Below are positions 18,189-26,518 of a stretch of 64,000 nt of DNA, piece by piece. This DNA is from Streptomyces sp. Ru71 (GTDB taxonomy: Bacteria > Actinomycetota > Actinomycetes > Streptomycetales > Streptomycetaceae). The notes below the pieces were generated by a model. That model searched no databases, had not been told where the DNA came from, and saw nothing but the letters and a program-made list of their open reading frames with translations. Location of the stretch: assembly GCF_002920535.1 (NCBI RefSeq), contig NZ_PQSS01000013.1, positions 62,001-126,000 of the forward strand, written 5' to 3'. How positions within the stretch are numbered: position 1 is the stretch's first letter; each line of letters begins with the position of its first letter. A program made the position numbers and the translations under genes.

Positions 18189-18680
18189 ATGTCGGACGAA
18201 ACAAGGGCCTCCCACTACGGGTTCCTGCCCGACCGGTTCGAGCAGGCGGCGAGGCCGGGGACGGTCCTGTTGCGCCTGGAGACCACACAGTCGCGCGAGG
18301 GCACGCTCGATGGCGCGTGGTGGCCGCATTCCCGGGACGTAGCCGCCGAGCTGCCCGGTCTGGTCAGGGCCTTGACCGAACACCTCGGCCCGGTCGCGAG
18401 CGTGGGTCTGGATGCCGACGCATGGGACAACATCCCGTCCAGGCTGGTCATCGACGGCCGGCCCGTGCACGTCGACAAGTTTCCGGTCGGCGACGACACC
18501 GTGATCATCACCCGCGGCGACCGCGATCACTTCAGTCTGCTCGTCGTCCCCCCGCATGCGAGCCAGGAGGCGGCCCTGGCGGCGATGGCCCGTGCGGCCC
18601 GGGCCGGCGGAACGGACTCCGCGCAGCAGATCCTTCTCACCACCGGCATCGGTTCCGAGCCACCGGCCGAAGCGACATGA
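18189..18680 (+). CDS. DUF5994 family protein
   Basis: The ATG at 18189 was chosen over farther in-frame starts since the family similarity begins here; an AGGTGG lies ten bases upstream. The 163 residues contain the typical DUF5994 pattern: LRLETTQSREGTLDGAWWPH-SRD, then EHLGPVASVGLDADAWDNIP and DRDHFSLLVVPPHASQEAAL. The family is widespread in Streptomyces, often near SpoIIE phosphatases or anti-sigma genes, and has no established function. Confidence 0.8.
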   Translation: MSDETRASHYGFLPDRFEQAARPGTVLLRLETTQSREGTLDGAWWPHSRDVAAELPGLVRALTEHLGPVASVGLDADAWDNIPSRLVIDGRPVHVDKFPVGDDTVIITRGDRDHFSLLVVPPHASQEAALAAMARAARAGGTDSAQQILLTTGIGSEPPAEAT

Positions 18681-18699
18681 GGCGAAGGCACACGGCGCC

Positions 18700-19006
18700 G
18701 GCTTCTCGTGCAGACAGGAAAAGTGACGTGGATCACGGCGGGCTCGGACGTGGAGACTCTGCGCTGCTGCTGGACGACGTAGCCCGTACGGGCGGGCGTG
18801 GGGGCGAGATCGGGGAGGTTCCCGCCGCCCTTCGGCAGGCGCCGGGGCCGACGCTCCGCGGGGGCTTCCGCCCGGGCGAGGGCTGTCTCCACTTCGGTGC
18901 GCTGGAGGCGCAGGTAGGTGCCGATCGTGTCTGTCTCGGCGATCTGCCGGTCGAGGTAGGCCAGGATCGCCTTCAGCCGCTCCGCGTCAGGAGTTAGCTG
19001 CGGCAC
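18700..19006 (-). CDS. DUF6233 family protein, 3' end probably truncated
   Basis: GTG start at 19006. The sequence DAERLKAILAYLDRQIAETD, TIGTYLRLQRTEVETALARA, then TGYVVQQQRRVSTSEPAVIH is the N-terminal and middle part of DUF6233 proteins. After VIHVTF the family ending with its cysteine pair is not found, and the frame runs on antisense to DUF5994. The gene is therefore probably cut. It overlaps the end of the small upstream gene, which suggests an operon. Function unknown. Confidence 0.55.
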
Positions 19007-19220
19007 GGCACCGCGCCCCACGCCCAGCCGCGTACAGCGCCGACGCGGCTGGCGTCCGTTCCCCGGCCCAGTGGGGGTGGAACAGCACCTCGGCCGACAG
19101 CTGGATGAGACGTCGCCGCAGCGCGGTGCGCGGCTGCACGGCGAGCCGGCGATAGGTGGTGTGCCACTCCTCAAGGGCCTGGTGGAGGTCGTCAGGAATC
19201 GGTCCCATGACCGGATTCAA
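18987..19220 (-). CDS. Hypothetical small protein (about 73-77 aa)
   Basis: The frame begins at TTG 19220, directly abutting the TGA of the DUF6207 gene, or at ATG 19208. The product PIPDDLHQALEEWHTTYRRL, then ALRRRLIQLSAEVLFHPHW is helical and soluble. The back-to-back stop and start suggest translational coupling with DUF6207. I do not recognise a family. Confidence 0.55.
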   Translation of the reverse strand: MNPVMGPIPDDLHQALEEWHTTYRRLAVQPRTALRRRLIQLSAEVLFHPHWAGERTPAASALYAAGRGARCRAAANS

Positions 19221-19457
19221 TCACGTGTTCGATTGTTCGTGCATGTCGTCCGAACCGCTTGGCTGGCGTAGGTCCAGGTAGCAGCGGAGCCGCACGCCGG
19301 GTTCACCGGGCACCCGACTCGTGCGCTCCGCTGTCGCGGTCGCCCACCGCGCGGCGAGTGCCTCCTGGAAAGCGAAGGCGGTCTCGTCATCGGCGGCCGC
19401 CACCTCCACCACGACCAGGCCCGGTTCGGCAACGTGAACTTCGTTGATCGGCTTCAT
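19221..19457 (-). CDS. DUF6207 family protein (78 aa)
   Basis: The sequence MKPINEVHVAEPGLVVVEVA, ADDETAFAFQEALAARWATA then GEPGVRLRCYLDLRQPS is a close match to the DUF6207 pattern (MKPINE-x-HVAEPGLVVVEV ... RLRCYLDLRQP). The family is small, streptomycete-specific and of unknown function. It is the first gene of a three-gene run with the small protein and DUF6233. The region 19458-19713 upstream shows no further gene. Confidence 0.8.
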   Translation of the reverse strand: MKPINEVHVAEPGLVVVEVAAADDETAFAFQEALAARWATATAERTSRVPGEPGVRLRCYLDLRQPSGSDDMHEQSNT

Positions 19458-19713
19458 GACCGGCAGTACGTCCTCAGGCTCGTCGTGGTTCTGCGACTCG
19501 GGCCTGGTTCACCCGACCGGGTAGTCCGTCTGCGGGCAGCGGCGGTGTAGCGGCCTGTCAGACCACCAGGTGCTGTCAGGGCACAGCGACCGGGCCGACC
19601 ATCGCACTTAACCCCCGATCGGGTAGAGCCCCTGCCGCTTCCCGGGCGTGCCGCTTGCCGGGCCCGCTACGAAGATCACGACCAGTCGGTGATCTTCGAG
19701 AGGACCCCCCTTC

Positions 19714-20394
19714 GTGCGCTTCGCCCGTACCGCCGCCGCGGCCGCCACGCTTGCGGCCCTGCTGCTTCCCGCCAGCGCCCACGCCGCCCCGGCCGGCGCC
19801 GCAATGCGTGATCCCGGCCAGACGATCACCGAACCGGTGCGTGACGCCCTGGCCCAGCTGCCGATCGTGGACGAGGACCGCACCGGCTACCAGCGCGAGG
19901 CGTTCAAGCACTGGGTCGACGCCGACAAGGACGGCTGCAACACCCGCGCCGAGGTCCTCAAGGCCGAGGCCGTCATCGCACCCGAGCAGGGCCCGCGCTG
20001 CGCACTGTCCGGGGGAGAGTGGTACAGCCCTTATGACGACCGCTACATCCAGGGCCCGCGCGGCCTGGACATCGACCACCTCGTCCCGCTCGCCGAGGCC
20101 TGGGACTCCGGCGCCTCGGCCTGGTCGGCCGCGGAGCGGGAGGCCTACGCCAACGACCTGGGTGACGACCGGGCGCTGATCGCGGTGTCGGCGGCGTCGA
20201 ACCGGTCGAAGGCGGACCAGGATCCCACCACGTGGCTGCCGCCGGCCGAGGGATACCGCTGCCAGTACGTCACCGACTGGATCGCCGACAAGCTGCGGTG
20301 GAGCCTGAGCATCGACCCCAGCGAAGAGGCCGCCCTGGCGGAGAACCTCAGCCGCTGCCCCAACGCGCCGATCACCGTCACGCTCGCCCGGTAA
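19714..20394 (+). CDS. Secreted HNH endonuclease family protein (DUF1524/GmrSD C-terminal-like)
   Basis: GTG at 19714 with GAGAGGA nine bases upstream, then a signal peptide (RTAAAAATLAALLLPASAHA). The 226-residue product carries the nuclease motif GLDIDHLVPLAEAWDSGAS (His of the H-N-H triad near residue 120), then DDRALIAVSAASNRSKADQD (Asn and Lys) and CQYVTDWIADK. The layout matches exported actinobacterial HNH nucleases, thought to degrade extracellular DNA. Conserved cysteines (DGCNTRAE, RCALSG, YRC, SRC) suggest disulfides outside the cell. The gene stands alone and ends in a strong hairpin. Confidence 0.88.
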   Translation: MRFARTAAAAATLAALLLPASAHAAPAGAAMRDPGQTITEPVRDALAQLPIVDEDRTGYQREAFKHWVDADKDGCNTRAEVLKAEAVIAPEQGPRCALSGGEWYSPYDDRYIQGPRGLDIDHLVPLAEAWDSGASAWSAAEREAYANDLGDDRALIAVSAASNRSKADQDPTTWLPPAEGYRCQYVTDWIADKLRWSLSIDPSEEAALAENLSRCPNAPITVTLAR

Positions 20395-20442
20395 AGCGCC
20401 CCGGTCCTGTAGGCGACGGCCGTTCACGACCACGCTCACGCC

Positions 20443-20480
20443 CGCGGCAGCGGACGGTTTCCCAGCCGTCCGCTGCCGCG
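20443..20480. terminator. Strong hairpin terminator after the HNH nuclease
   Basis: A 15-bp perfect stem (CGCGGCAGCGGACGG / CCGTCCGCTGCCGCG) with an 8-nt loop, 48 bp past the nuclease stop. It also lies before the IS5 element and could work in both directions. Confidence 0.7.
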
Positions 20481-20529
20481 TCGTATGCCATCGTGACGGA
20501 GCGTCTTGCCGAAGCCGTCGCTGGCCTTA

Positions 20530-21414
20530 GAGGTCCTAACAAAGGCGTTGGACGTGGCGGTGGGTGATGAGGCAGGTGGCGAGGCTGAGGAAGGCTTCGT
20601 GGATGTCGTCGTGTCTCTCCCAGCGGATACGCAGGCGGCGGAAGCCGTGCAGCCAGGAGATCGTCCGCTCGACGACCCAGCGCAAGATGCCCAGGCCGGG
20701 ACTGTGCGGCTGCCCGCGCTCGGCGATCACGGGCCGGATGCCCCGCTGCCAGAGCAGGCGCCGGTACTTGTCGTGGTCGTAGCCTCGGTCGGCGAAGAGT
20801 ATGTCAGGCCGTCTGCGTGGCCGCCCGACGGCGCCGGCAACCACGGGGACCTTGTCCAGCAAGGGCAGGAGCTGAGTGACGTCGTTGCGGTTGCCGCCGG
20901 TCAGCGACACCGCGAGCGGGACGCCCTGGCCGTCGACAAGGACGTGGTGCTTGCTGCCCGGCCGTGCGCGGTCGACCGGGCTGGGACCGCTTTTGGGCCC
21001 CGCCGGGCTGCCCGCACATGCGAGGAGTCGATCACCGCCCGCGACCAGTCGAGCTTCTTCGCCGACCGCAGCTTCTTCAGCAGCACCCGGTGCAGTTCCT
21101 CCCACACGCCGGCCTCGTTCCAGGTCGCCGGGCGCCGCCAGCAGGTCATGCCGGATCCAAAGCCCAGGTCCTGCGGCAGGTACTCCCACTGGATCCCGGT
21201 ATGCAGCACGAACAGAATCCCGCACAGGGCCTGCCGGTCCGGCACCCGCGGGCGGCCCGCTACCAGCTTCGGACCCGGCTCCGGCAGCAACGGCTCGATG
21301 AGCGACCACAGTTCGTCCGACACGATCCACGGCCGCGACTGGCGTTTCCCCACGATGGGACCAACGAGCAGACAAGCCGACGGTCACTTGATCAACAACT
21401 TCTGTTAGGACTTC
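20530..21414 (-). mobile_element. IS5-family (IS427-group-like) insertion sequence, complete, 885 bp
   Basis: Terminal inverted repeats of 12 bp with one mismatch: GAGGTCCTAACA at 20530-20541 and TGTTAGGACTTC at 21403-21414. The element is flanked by a direct repeat TTA (20527-20529 and 21415-21417). Inside lies one transposase on the minus strand split over two overlapping frames. Ends, flanking repeat and frames all look intact, so this copy is probably active. A damaged copy lies in inverted orientation at 24729-25566. Confidence 0.85.
20536..21353 (-). CDS. IS5-family transposase made by -1 frameshifting
   Basis: Frame A starts at GTG 21353 (RPWIVSDELWSLIEPLLPEP, GIQWEYLPQDLGFGSGMTCW, VIDSSHVRAARRGPK). 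Frame B ends at 20536 (GSKHHVLVDGQGVPLAVSLT, DILFADRGYDHDKYRRLLW, VVERTISWLHGFRRLRIRWE). They meet at the heptamer C CCA AAA (20997-20991), in frame with the A codons; a -1 slip there joins A to B exactly. The fusion is about 272 residues, normal for the family, and carries the DDE residues (VIDSSH, FADRGYD, ERTISW with its Glu). Frame A alone would give a 150-residue product. Confidence 0.85.
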
Positions 21415-21570
21415 TTAAGGGACAGCGAGCCTCGGAAGCTGAGGGGTTCAATCCGGACAACCATCCCTCATATCAAACCCGCGACGGTAAGGTGCATGAA
21501 GGTACGCTGCACCTAAGCGTTGTCCCGTAAATGATCTACGGCATGCTGGTTGACCATCGCCGTTCCCCGG

Positions 21571-22344
21571 TCACCTGGCGAGGGTGAGGTTGTGCAGGCG
21601 GGCGATGCCGAGCATGGCGTGGTGGACGCCGTCACCTTTGAGGCGGCAGTCGCGGAGGATCTTCCAGGTCTTCATGCGGGCGAAGGTGTGCTCAATGCGG
21701 GCGCGGACCTTGCGGTGTGAGCGGTTGTGCTCCTCTTTCCAGGCCGGAAGGCCATCCTGGCCGGGTGCGCGGCGGTGCGGGATGACCAGGCCGGTGCCCC
21801 GATAGCCGCCGTCGGCGATTACCGTGGTGCGGCCGACGGCGGCCTTGGCGCCGGACAGATACCACGCCTTGCAGTCGTTGCGGTTGCCGGGCAGCGGCCG
21901 GCCGACGGCGACGACGAGTCGGGTGTCGGCGTCGATGACGACCTGGTGGTTGGTGGAGTACCGGTAGTTCTTGGACTGCTCGGCGATGCTGTGGTCGCGG
22001 GTGGCGACCAGGGTGCCGCCCACGATCAGGACGGGGTCTGTGCGGAACCGTTTGCGCTGCTGGGGGGGGGCGAGCGCGGGTCCGAGGTGGTCGATGATGC
22101 GGTCGGCCGCGGACTTGGACACCCCGAACAGCGGTGCCAGTTGGCGCAGGGTGAGGTTGGTGCGCCAGTAGGCGGCGACCAGCAGCACCCGGTCCTCCAG
22201 CGGCAGGCCCCACGGCCGGCCCCTGCGGACCGGGTCGGCGCCCTCGCGCCGGAGCGCGGTGATCAGCTTGCCGAATTGCCTCGGGCTCAGCCCGCTGAAC
22301 GGGGGTATCCACGCGGGATCCGAAGCCGTGATGACGCCAGCCAT
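21571..22344 (-). CDS. IS5-family transposase (DDE_Tnp_4 type), intact
   Basis: ATG at 22344, 257 residues, full length. The N-terminal HTH is WRTNLTLRQLAPLFGVSKSA; the DDE core has VIDADTRLVVAVGRPLPGNR, TTVIADGGYRGTGLVIPHRR and ARIEHTFARMKTWKILRDCR, ending in MLGIARLHNLTLAR. The left end of the element is probably near 21520, where TGTCCCGTAAATGATC is shared with a relic at 26878. I could not fix the right end. The promoter side lies toward 22380. Confidence 0.85.
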   Translation of the reverse strand: MAGVITASDPAWIPPFSGLSPRQFGKLITALRREGADPVRRGRPWGLPLEDRVLLVAAYWRTNLTLRQLAPLFGVSKSAADRIIDHLGPALAPPQQRKRFRTDPVLIVGGTLVATRDHSIAEQSKNYRYSTNHQVVIDADTRLVVAVGRPLPGNRNDCKAWYLSGAKAAVGRTTVIADGGYRGTGLVIPHRRAPGQDGLPAWKEEHNRSHRKVRARIEHTFARMKTWKILRDCRLKGDGVHHAMLGIARLHNLTLAR

Positions 22345-22383
22345 TTCAAGATCATCGCAAGCGACCGGACCGCCTCTCCCTGT

Positions 22384-23154
22384 TCAGTACGCTTCGAGGG
22401 CTGGGGGAAGGTTCGCGGCCGTGTGCGTCTCCGCAATGTTGAACACACTCGCGCAAGCCGGACACTCTGCCCGGCCAAAGACGTATCTGATCCCCTCGGC
22501 GAGCCGCTGCTGCCCGTCCCAGCCAGCTGTGGCGTGCATCCATCGGCCCGGGTCGCGAAGCTCCTCGGCCGGGGCGGGCCTCAGCGACCGCCGCTCGATG
22601 TCGCCCTGATCCCAGTCTCGAATGGCCGCGTAGCAGCCGTAGTCGCCGACGGCGATGGTCACCTCCGCTTCGCAGCCGGGGCAGGACATGGTGTAGAAGT
22701 CGTCGGTGAAGTCCCCCAAGGAGGCGCTCCAGTGGTACTGCCCTGCAAGGGCGAGCAGATCACCGAAGAGGCGGCTGTAGTCGGCCGGACGCGTCCGAAG
22801 CCTCTGGTCTACGAGTTCCCGCAACCGGTCGACCTCGTTCGGACAGCCCGCGAGCAGGGCTTCACCGTCGGGATGTCGCAGCGTGCCACGCACGATGGCA
22901 CTGGCCAGTTCGAGTGCCTGGGCACATGCGGGAGCTAGAGCTGCCAGGCGCGGTAGAGCTGCGAAGCTCGCCGTGGAGACTGTCTCACCGTGGAGGCAGA
23001 GACGGTCCCACAGCTCGTCCCAGGCCTCCGGAACTTCCTCTCGCTCCACCTGATCCAGGAGCAGTGGCACGCGCCCAACCGCCCCGTGAGCATCGACCAC
23101 CTGCGTCCAGTCCGTCACGAGGGCATTCAACTGTTCCCACAGCCACGCTGCCAA
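22384..23154 (-). CDS. Hypothetical protein with HEAT-like helices and a zinc-ribbon-like tail
   Basis: 256 residues. The N-terminal half is helical with HEAT-like spacing (AASFAALPRLAALAPACAQA-type repeats). The C-terminal half has two CxxC pairs, TMSCPGCEAEVTIAVGDYG and FGRAECPACASVFNIAE, which could bind one zinc. There is no signal peptide. The pattern resembles streptomycete proteins annotated only as hypothetical. It is flanked by an IS and a membrane-protein gene on the same strand, with no obvious operon partner. Confidence 0.7.
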   Translation of the reverse strand: MAAWLWEQLNALVTDWTQVVDAHGAVGRVPLLLDQVEREEVPEAWDELWDRLCLHGETVSTASFAALPRLAALAPACAQALELASAIVRGTLRHPDGEALLAGCPNEVDRLRELVDQRLRTRPADYSRLFGDLLALAGQYHWSASLGDFTDDFYTMSCPGCEAEVTIAVGDYGCYAAIRDWDQGDIERRSLRPAPAEELRDPGRWMHATAGWDGQQRLAEGIRYVFGRAECPACASVFNIAETHTAANLPPALEAY

Positions 23155-23230
23155 CTTGCAGGACGGCAGGGCAACGAGCCTCCCTGGCCATGGCGGGACA
23201 GCCCTTAGTACGTCCTGCGAGGCGCCGTTC

Positions 23231-24133
23231 CTAGCGCATCAGCAGTCCCCGCATCCCCAGCCCATAGTGCACGCGCAGCCGGTGCAGCTCCCACAGGCCC
23301 ACCGCCGTGACGGAGAGCGGGGCGCCCAGGATGAACACGTACCGGATCACCGTCGGCACGCCCTCGTGGGCGCCGGTGAACATGTCGATCAGTGCCATCT
23401 CCCACGCCAACGCCATGACCAGCAGCGGCGGCACCGTCTCGTGGATGTCCGCGGTGCGGAACACGTGCTGGACGGCGAGTCCCACGCCCCAGACGACGAA
23501 CGGCGTCACCCAGAAGAGGATGAAGAGGGTGAACGCGAGGATGAGGCCCTTCGTCACGGTGAAATGGCCCTCCACGAGGGGTTCCTGGCCCTCGAAGAAC
23601 CCTGAGAGCACGATGATCGGGAAGACGGAGGCCGCCGCCATCATGGCCACGATCGCGCCGAAGCACCGCCCCGCCCGGCGCAGCAGGTCCCGTCGCGCCG
23701 CCGGAGCGGCCAGGCCGTACAGGATGCCGACGACGACCGGGAGGGTCGCCGCCAGCACGAGGGCGCTGGTCCACGACTTGTCGACCTGCTCGTCCGCCGC
23801 ATCGCTGAGCTTGGGGGCGAGCTTGTAGGCGTAGGACATCCACAGGAACGCGCCGACGCCGACCAGGGTCCTGATCTTTCGCATCCGCGCCACCTCGGGA
23901 TCCGAGACGATGCCCGGCCGTGACGGGGTGAAGACCCTGCGCGCGGTGTGGATGGGGCCGATCCGCCGCCGCAGCCGGGTGATCGGCCCGCCCGGCGGCG
24001 GCACCGGCGGCCCCGGGTAGGGCGGCTGGGGCTGTGGCGGCACGTAGGGCTGGGGCGGATAGGGCTGAGGTGGCTGCGGCTGGTAGGGCTGCGGCCCCTG
24101 GGGCGGCTGTCCGCCCGGGTTCCAGTTGCTCAT
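23231..24133 (-). CDS. Multi-pass membrane protein with proline-rich N-terminus
   Basis: ATG at 24133 with GGGGGACG upstream, 300 residues. The first 50 residues are Pro/Gln/Tyr-rich (QPYQPQPPQPYPPQPYVPPQ), typical of actinobacterial membrane proteins that interact through such tails. The rest holds about six hydrophobic helices (ALVLAATLPVVVGILYGLAA, GLILAFTLFILFWVTPFVVW and others). No catalytic motif was found. Function unknown; probably plasma-membrane located. Confidence 0.78.
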   Translation of the reverse strand: MSNWNPGGQPPQGPQPYQPQPPQPYPPQPYVPPQPQPPYPGPPVPPPGGPITRLRRRIGPIHTARRVFTPSRPGIVSDPEVARMRKIRTLVGVGAFLWMSYAYKLAPKLSDAADEQVDKSWTSALVLAATLPVVVGILYGLAAPAARRDLLRRAGRCFGAIVAMMAAASVFPIIVLSGFFEGQEPLVEGHFTVTKGLILAFTLFILFWVTPFVVWGVGLAVQHVFRTADIHETVPPLLVMALAWEMALIDMFTGAHEGVPTVIRYVFILGAPLSVTAVGLWELHRLRVHYGLGMRGLLMR

Positions 24134-24249
24134 CGTTCGTCCCCCGATATGCGAGTGTGCGCCGCGATGGCCGCGATCGCCGAGTGTATTGAGCACACAG
24201 GTTCCGCGCAGCCTTCGCCCCGGGTTGTGCACCGAACGGCCACAATTAT

Positions 24250-24263
24250 GCAAGCATGCTTGC
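24250..24263. promoter_or_regulatory. 14-bp perfect palindrome in an AT-rich promoter
   Basis: GCAAGCATGCTTGC is a perfect dyad, followed by two further TTGC units, in an unusually AT-rich stretch (AATTATGCAAGC ... TTGTTTTCTTC) 45 bp before the GTG of the DinB-like remnant at 24308. It may be an operator; no regulator for it is seen. Confidence 0.4.
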
Positions 24264-24307
24264 TTGCTTGTTTTCTTCGGCGCTGCCATGCCCGAGGGGA
24301 GCGTCCC

Positions 24308-24562
24308 GTGTCCGATCCGACGCCCGTGTTCGACGACCTGCGAGAGAAGAGCGAGGAACTCGACCGGCTGGTGGCCGAGTTGAAAGCCGCGCAGTGGGCG
24401 CTCGCCACCCCGGCGCCCGGTTGGAGCGTCGCCCACCAGATCGCGCATCTCGCCTGGACGGACCATTCGGCGCTGCTGGCCGCGACCGACACGGACGCCT
24501 TCCACGTCCTGGTGGAGAAGGCGCTGGTGTCGCCGGGCTCCTTCGTCGACGACGGTGCCCAG
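24308..24562 (+). pseudogene. TIGR03084/DinB-like (maleylpyruvate-isomerase N-domain) fragment
   Basis: GTG at 24308 with GAGGGGAG upstream. The sequence FDDLREKSEELDRLVAELKA, then PGWSVAHQIAHLAWTDHSAL and SPGSFVDDGAQE matches the first 85 residues of TIGR03084 metal-binding proteins (DinB fold, with the His of AHQIAHL). The remaining two thirds is replaced by a hydrolase fragment in another frame. Start site and promoter look intact, so a short product could still be made. Confidence 0.6.
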
Positions 24563-24690
24563 GAGGACCGGCTCTGGTCGTCAGCGTCGACTACCGCCTC
24601 GCACCCGAAACTCCGTACCCAGGGTTCCAGATCGCATCGCACCAGGGTGGCACCCGGGAACGGCCGCCATCACTCGCCCCGCCGTGACCC
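24563..24690 (+). pseudogene. Alpha/beta-hydrolase (HSL-type) internal fragment
   Basis: The frame reads GPALVVSVDYRLAPETPYPG-FQ. This is the conserved V-V-x-V-D-Y-R-L-A-P-E block of hormone-sensitive-lipase-type hydrolases, which lies between the oxyanion HGGG and the nucleophile elbow. Neither flank of the family is present. It sits between the DinB fragment and the IS copy at 24729. Confidence 0.5.
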
Positions 24691-24728
24691 AAGCGAAACC
24701 GCCTCATGGCGAGGCCTGCTCCGTCTTA

Positions 24729-25566
24729 GAGGTCCTAACAGAAGCTGATGATCATGTGACTGCCGGTTCGGTTGTTCGTTGGTGTAGCCGTGGGGAAGCA
24801 CCAGCCGAGGCCGTGGATCGTCTCGGATGAACTGTGGTCGTTGATCGAGCCGTTGCTGCCCGAGCCAGGCCCGAAGCTGGTCGCAGGCCGGCCTCGGGTG
24901 CCGGACCGGCAAGCATTGTGCGGGATCTTGTTCGTGCTGCACACCGGGATCCAGTGGGAGTACCTGCCGCAGGAGTTGGGCTTCGGTTCGGGCATGACCT
25001 GCTGGCGGCGCCCGGCCGCCTGGAACGAGGCCGGTGTGTGGGACGAACTGCACGTGGTGCTGCTGAAGAAGCTGCGGTCGGCGAAGAAGCTGGACTAGTC
25101 TCGGGCGGTGATCGACTCCTCGCATGTGCGGGCGGCGCGGCGGGGCCCAAAAGCGGTCCCAGCCCGGTCGACCGCGCACGGCCGGGCAGCAAGCACCACG
25201 TCCTGACCGATGGGCAGGGCGTCCCGCTCGCGGTGTCGCTGACCGGCGGCAACCGCAACGACGTCACTCAGCTCCTGCCCTTGCTGGACAAGGTCCCCGC
25301 CGGTTGCCAGCGCCGTCGGGCGGCCACGCAGACGGCCTGACATACTCTTCGCCGACCGAGGCTACGACCACGACAAGTACCGGCGCCTGCTCTGGCAGCG
25401 GGGCATCTGGCCCGTGATCGACGAGCGCGGGCAGCCGCACAGTCCCGGCCTGGGCATCTTGCGCTGGGTCGTCGAGCGGACGATCTCCTGGCTGCACGTC
25501 TGCCGCCGCCTGCGTATCCGCTGGGAGAGACGCGACGACATCCACGAAGCCTTCCTCGGCCTCGCC
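24729..25566 (+). mobile_element. Decayed second copy of the 20530 IS5 element, 3' end lost
   Basis: It begins with the same GAGGTCCTAACA terminus, again preceded by TTA (24726-24728), and encodes the same transposase on the plus strand. Differences from the intact copy: a TAG at 25096-25098 in place of the Trp codon after KKLD, and a one-base gain near 25300 that shifts the frame after LLDKVP. The last part stops matching after 25566, so the right inverted repeat is missing. It cannot move by itself. The tail frame reads straight into the RNase domain that follows. Confidence 0.8.
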
Positions 25567-25815
25567 GCCACGGGAACAGTCCCTACTGGTCCGACCGCAA
25601 GGAGATGGGGCATTCCATTTAGGAATCGAGAAGGAAAGTTGCCTGGTGGGCAGGGGGCCAGCTCTCCCTACCGCGAGTATCGTGTGGAGCCGCCACCCGG
25701 CACTCCAGGGGCTGGCCCTCTTCGCGTGGTCCGCAACGATCAGACGGGTGAGACGTACGACACATGGACGCACTATGGTGATTCCGGAGATCCGGCATTT
25801 GTTCAGGTTCGGTGA
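25567..25815 (+). pseudogene. Barnase-like ribonuclease toxin domain, N-terminally truncated
   Basis: The 82 codons contain the ribonuclease signature: IPFRNREGKLPGGQGASSPY (compare F-x-NREGKLPG of barnase), then REYRV with the candidate catalytic Glu, LRVVRNDQTGE with the Arg, and TWTHYGDSGDPAFVQVR with the His. This is a full catalytic domain as found at the C-terminus of polymorphic toxins, but the delivery part is gone. The frame is instead continuous with the tail of the decayed IS transposase. The stop is 6 bp before a barstar-family gene, the expected immunity partner. Expression is uncertain. Confidence 0.7.
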
Positions 25816-25821
25816 TCGGGC

Positions 25822-26229
25822 ATGACGGGTTTTAAGTCAGGGCTTACGTGGGTCCGTGGTGATGAAATCTATTCTCTTGCGAGTAGTGTCGCCCGGCAGG
25901 GTTATTGCGTGTACTCCATGACCACTGCCGGTGGTACGGGTCGCGCGGCATTCTTCAACGCCGTTCGCGCGGTACTTCCGTTGGATCCCCCGGTGGTAGG
26001 CTCGCAAAGCTTGGACGCGCTTTCTGATTCGCTCTGGGGCGGGATCTACTCAACCGATGACCAGAAACTGGCGATCATTTGGGAAGACTCGTTGCATTTT
26101 TTCGAGGATTCTCCGGAGGGATTTGAGGACGCATGTTCGGTACTGGCTGAAGTCGCCGAGTCTCTAGCCGATGAGACGTTTACAGTCGGACGCCCAAAAC
26201 AGGTTCGTGTCTTCGTTTCAAGAGAGTAG
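25822..26229 (+). CDS. Barstar-family immunity protein
   Basis: ATG at 25822, 135 residues. The C-terminal 90 residues follow the barstar pattern: SQSLDALSDSLWGGIYS (compare N-LDALWDCLTG), KLAIIWEDSLHFFED, then EDACSVLAEVAESLADE. The N-terminal 45 residues are an extension. Barstar proteins plug the active site of barnase-type RNases. The gene follows the RNase fragment by 6 bp, the standard toxin-immunity order. Codon use is less GC-biased than that of its neighbours (many T-ending codons), which points to recent transfer. Two hairpins follow it. Confidence 0.8.
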   Translation: MTGFKSGLTWVRGDEIYSLASSVARQGYCVYSMTTAGGTGRAAFFNAVRAVLPLDPPVVGSQSLDALSDSLWGGIYSTDDQKLAIIWEDSLHFFEDSPEGFEDACSVLAEVAESLADETFTVGRPKQVRVFVSRE

Positions 26230-26341
26230 TTCTTGGTTGAACCCGAGCACAGCGCAGTTCCGATGGTGGCTCCTTCAACTGCATGTGATTGCTGGCCGCC
26301 GACCGATGTGATCCTCCCTGGAGGGTGACAGGCTGAGATCC

Positions 26342-26373
26342 TGTGGTGCGGGTTCTTCTTAGCCCGCACCACA
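26342..26373 (+). terminator. Hairpin downstream of the barstar gene
   Basis: A perfect 11-bp stem TGTGGTGCGGG / CCCGCACCACA with loop TTCTTCTTAG, 112 bp after the barstar stop. Confidence 0.5.
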
Positions 26374-26397
26374 CCTCAGCTTCTCCGTGCAATGAAT

Positions 26398-26437
26398 TTT
26401 GGAGCCCGGCCGGAAGTCCTTCCGGCCGGGCTCCAAA
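26398..26437. terminator. 40-bp near-perfect palindrome, second terminator
   Basis: A 19-bp perfect stem starting TTTGGAGCCCGG and ending CCGGGCTCCAAA around a 2-nt centre (TC). It has T-rich flanks on both sides, so it can act in both directions. It follows the hairpin at 26342 by 24 bp. Apart from these hairpins, 26230-26518 shows no gene. Confidence 0.7.
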
Positions 26438-26518
26438 TGGCACGTTTCGGCCCCGATGAGGACTGGTCGATCTCGCGGAGCTGGCGATCGGTAGGAAGAC
26501 GGCGACGCTATTAGCTAC

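Noticed and set aside
26342..26373. tRNA-like fold
   Set aside because: The stem is a single hairpin with no cloverleaf arms or TTC loop.
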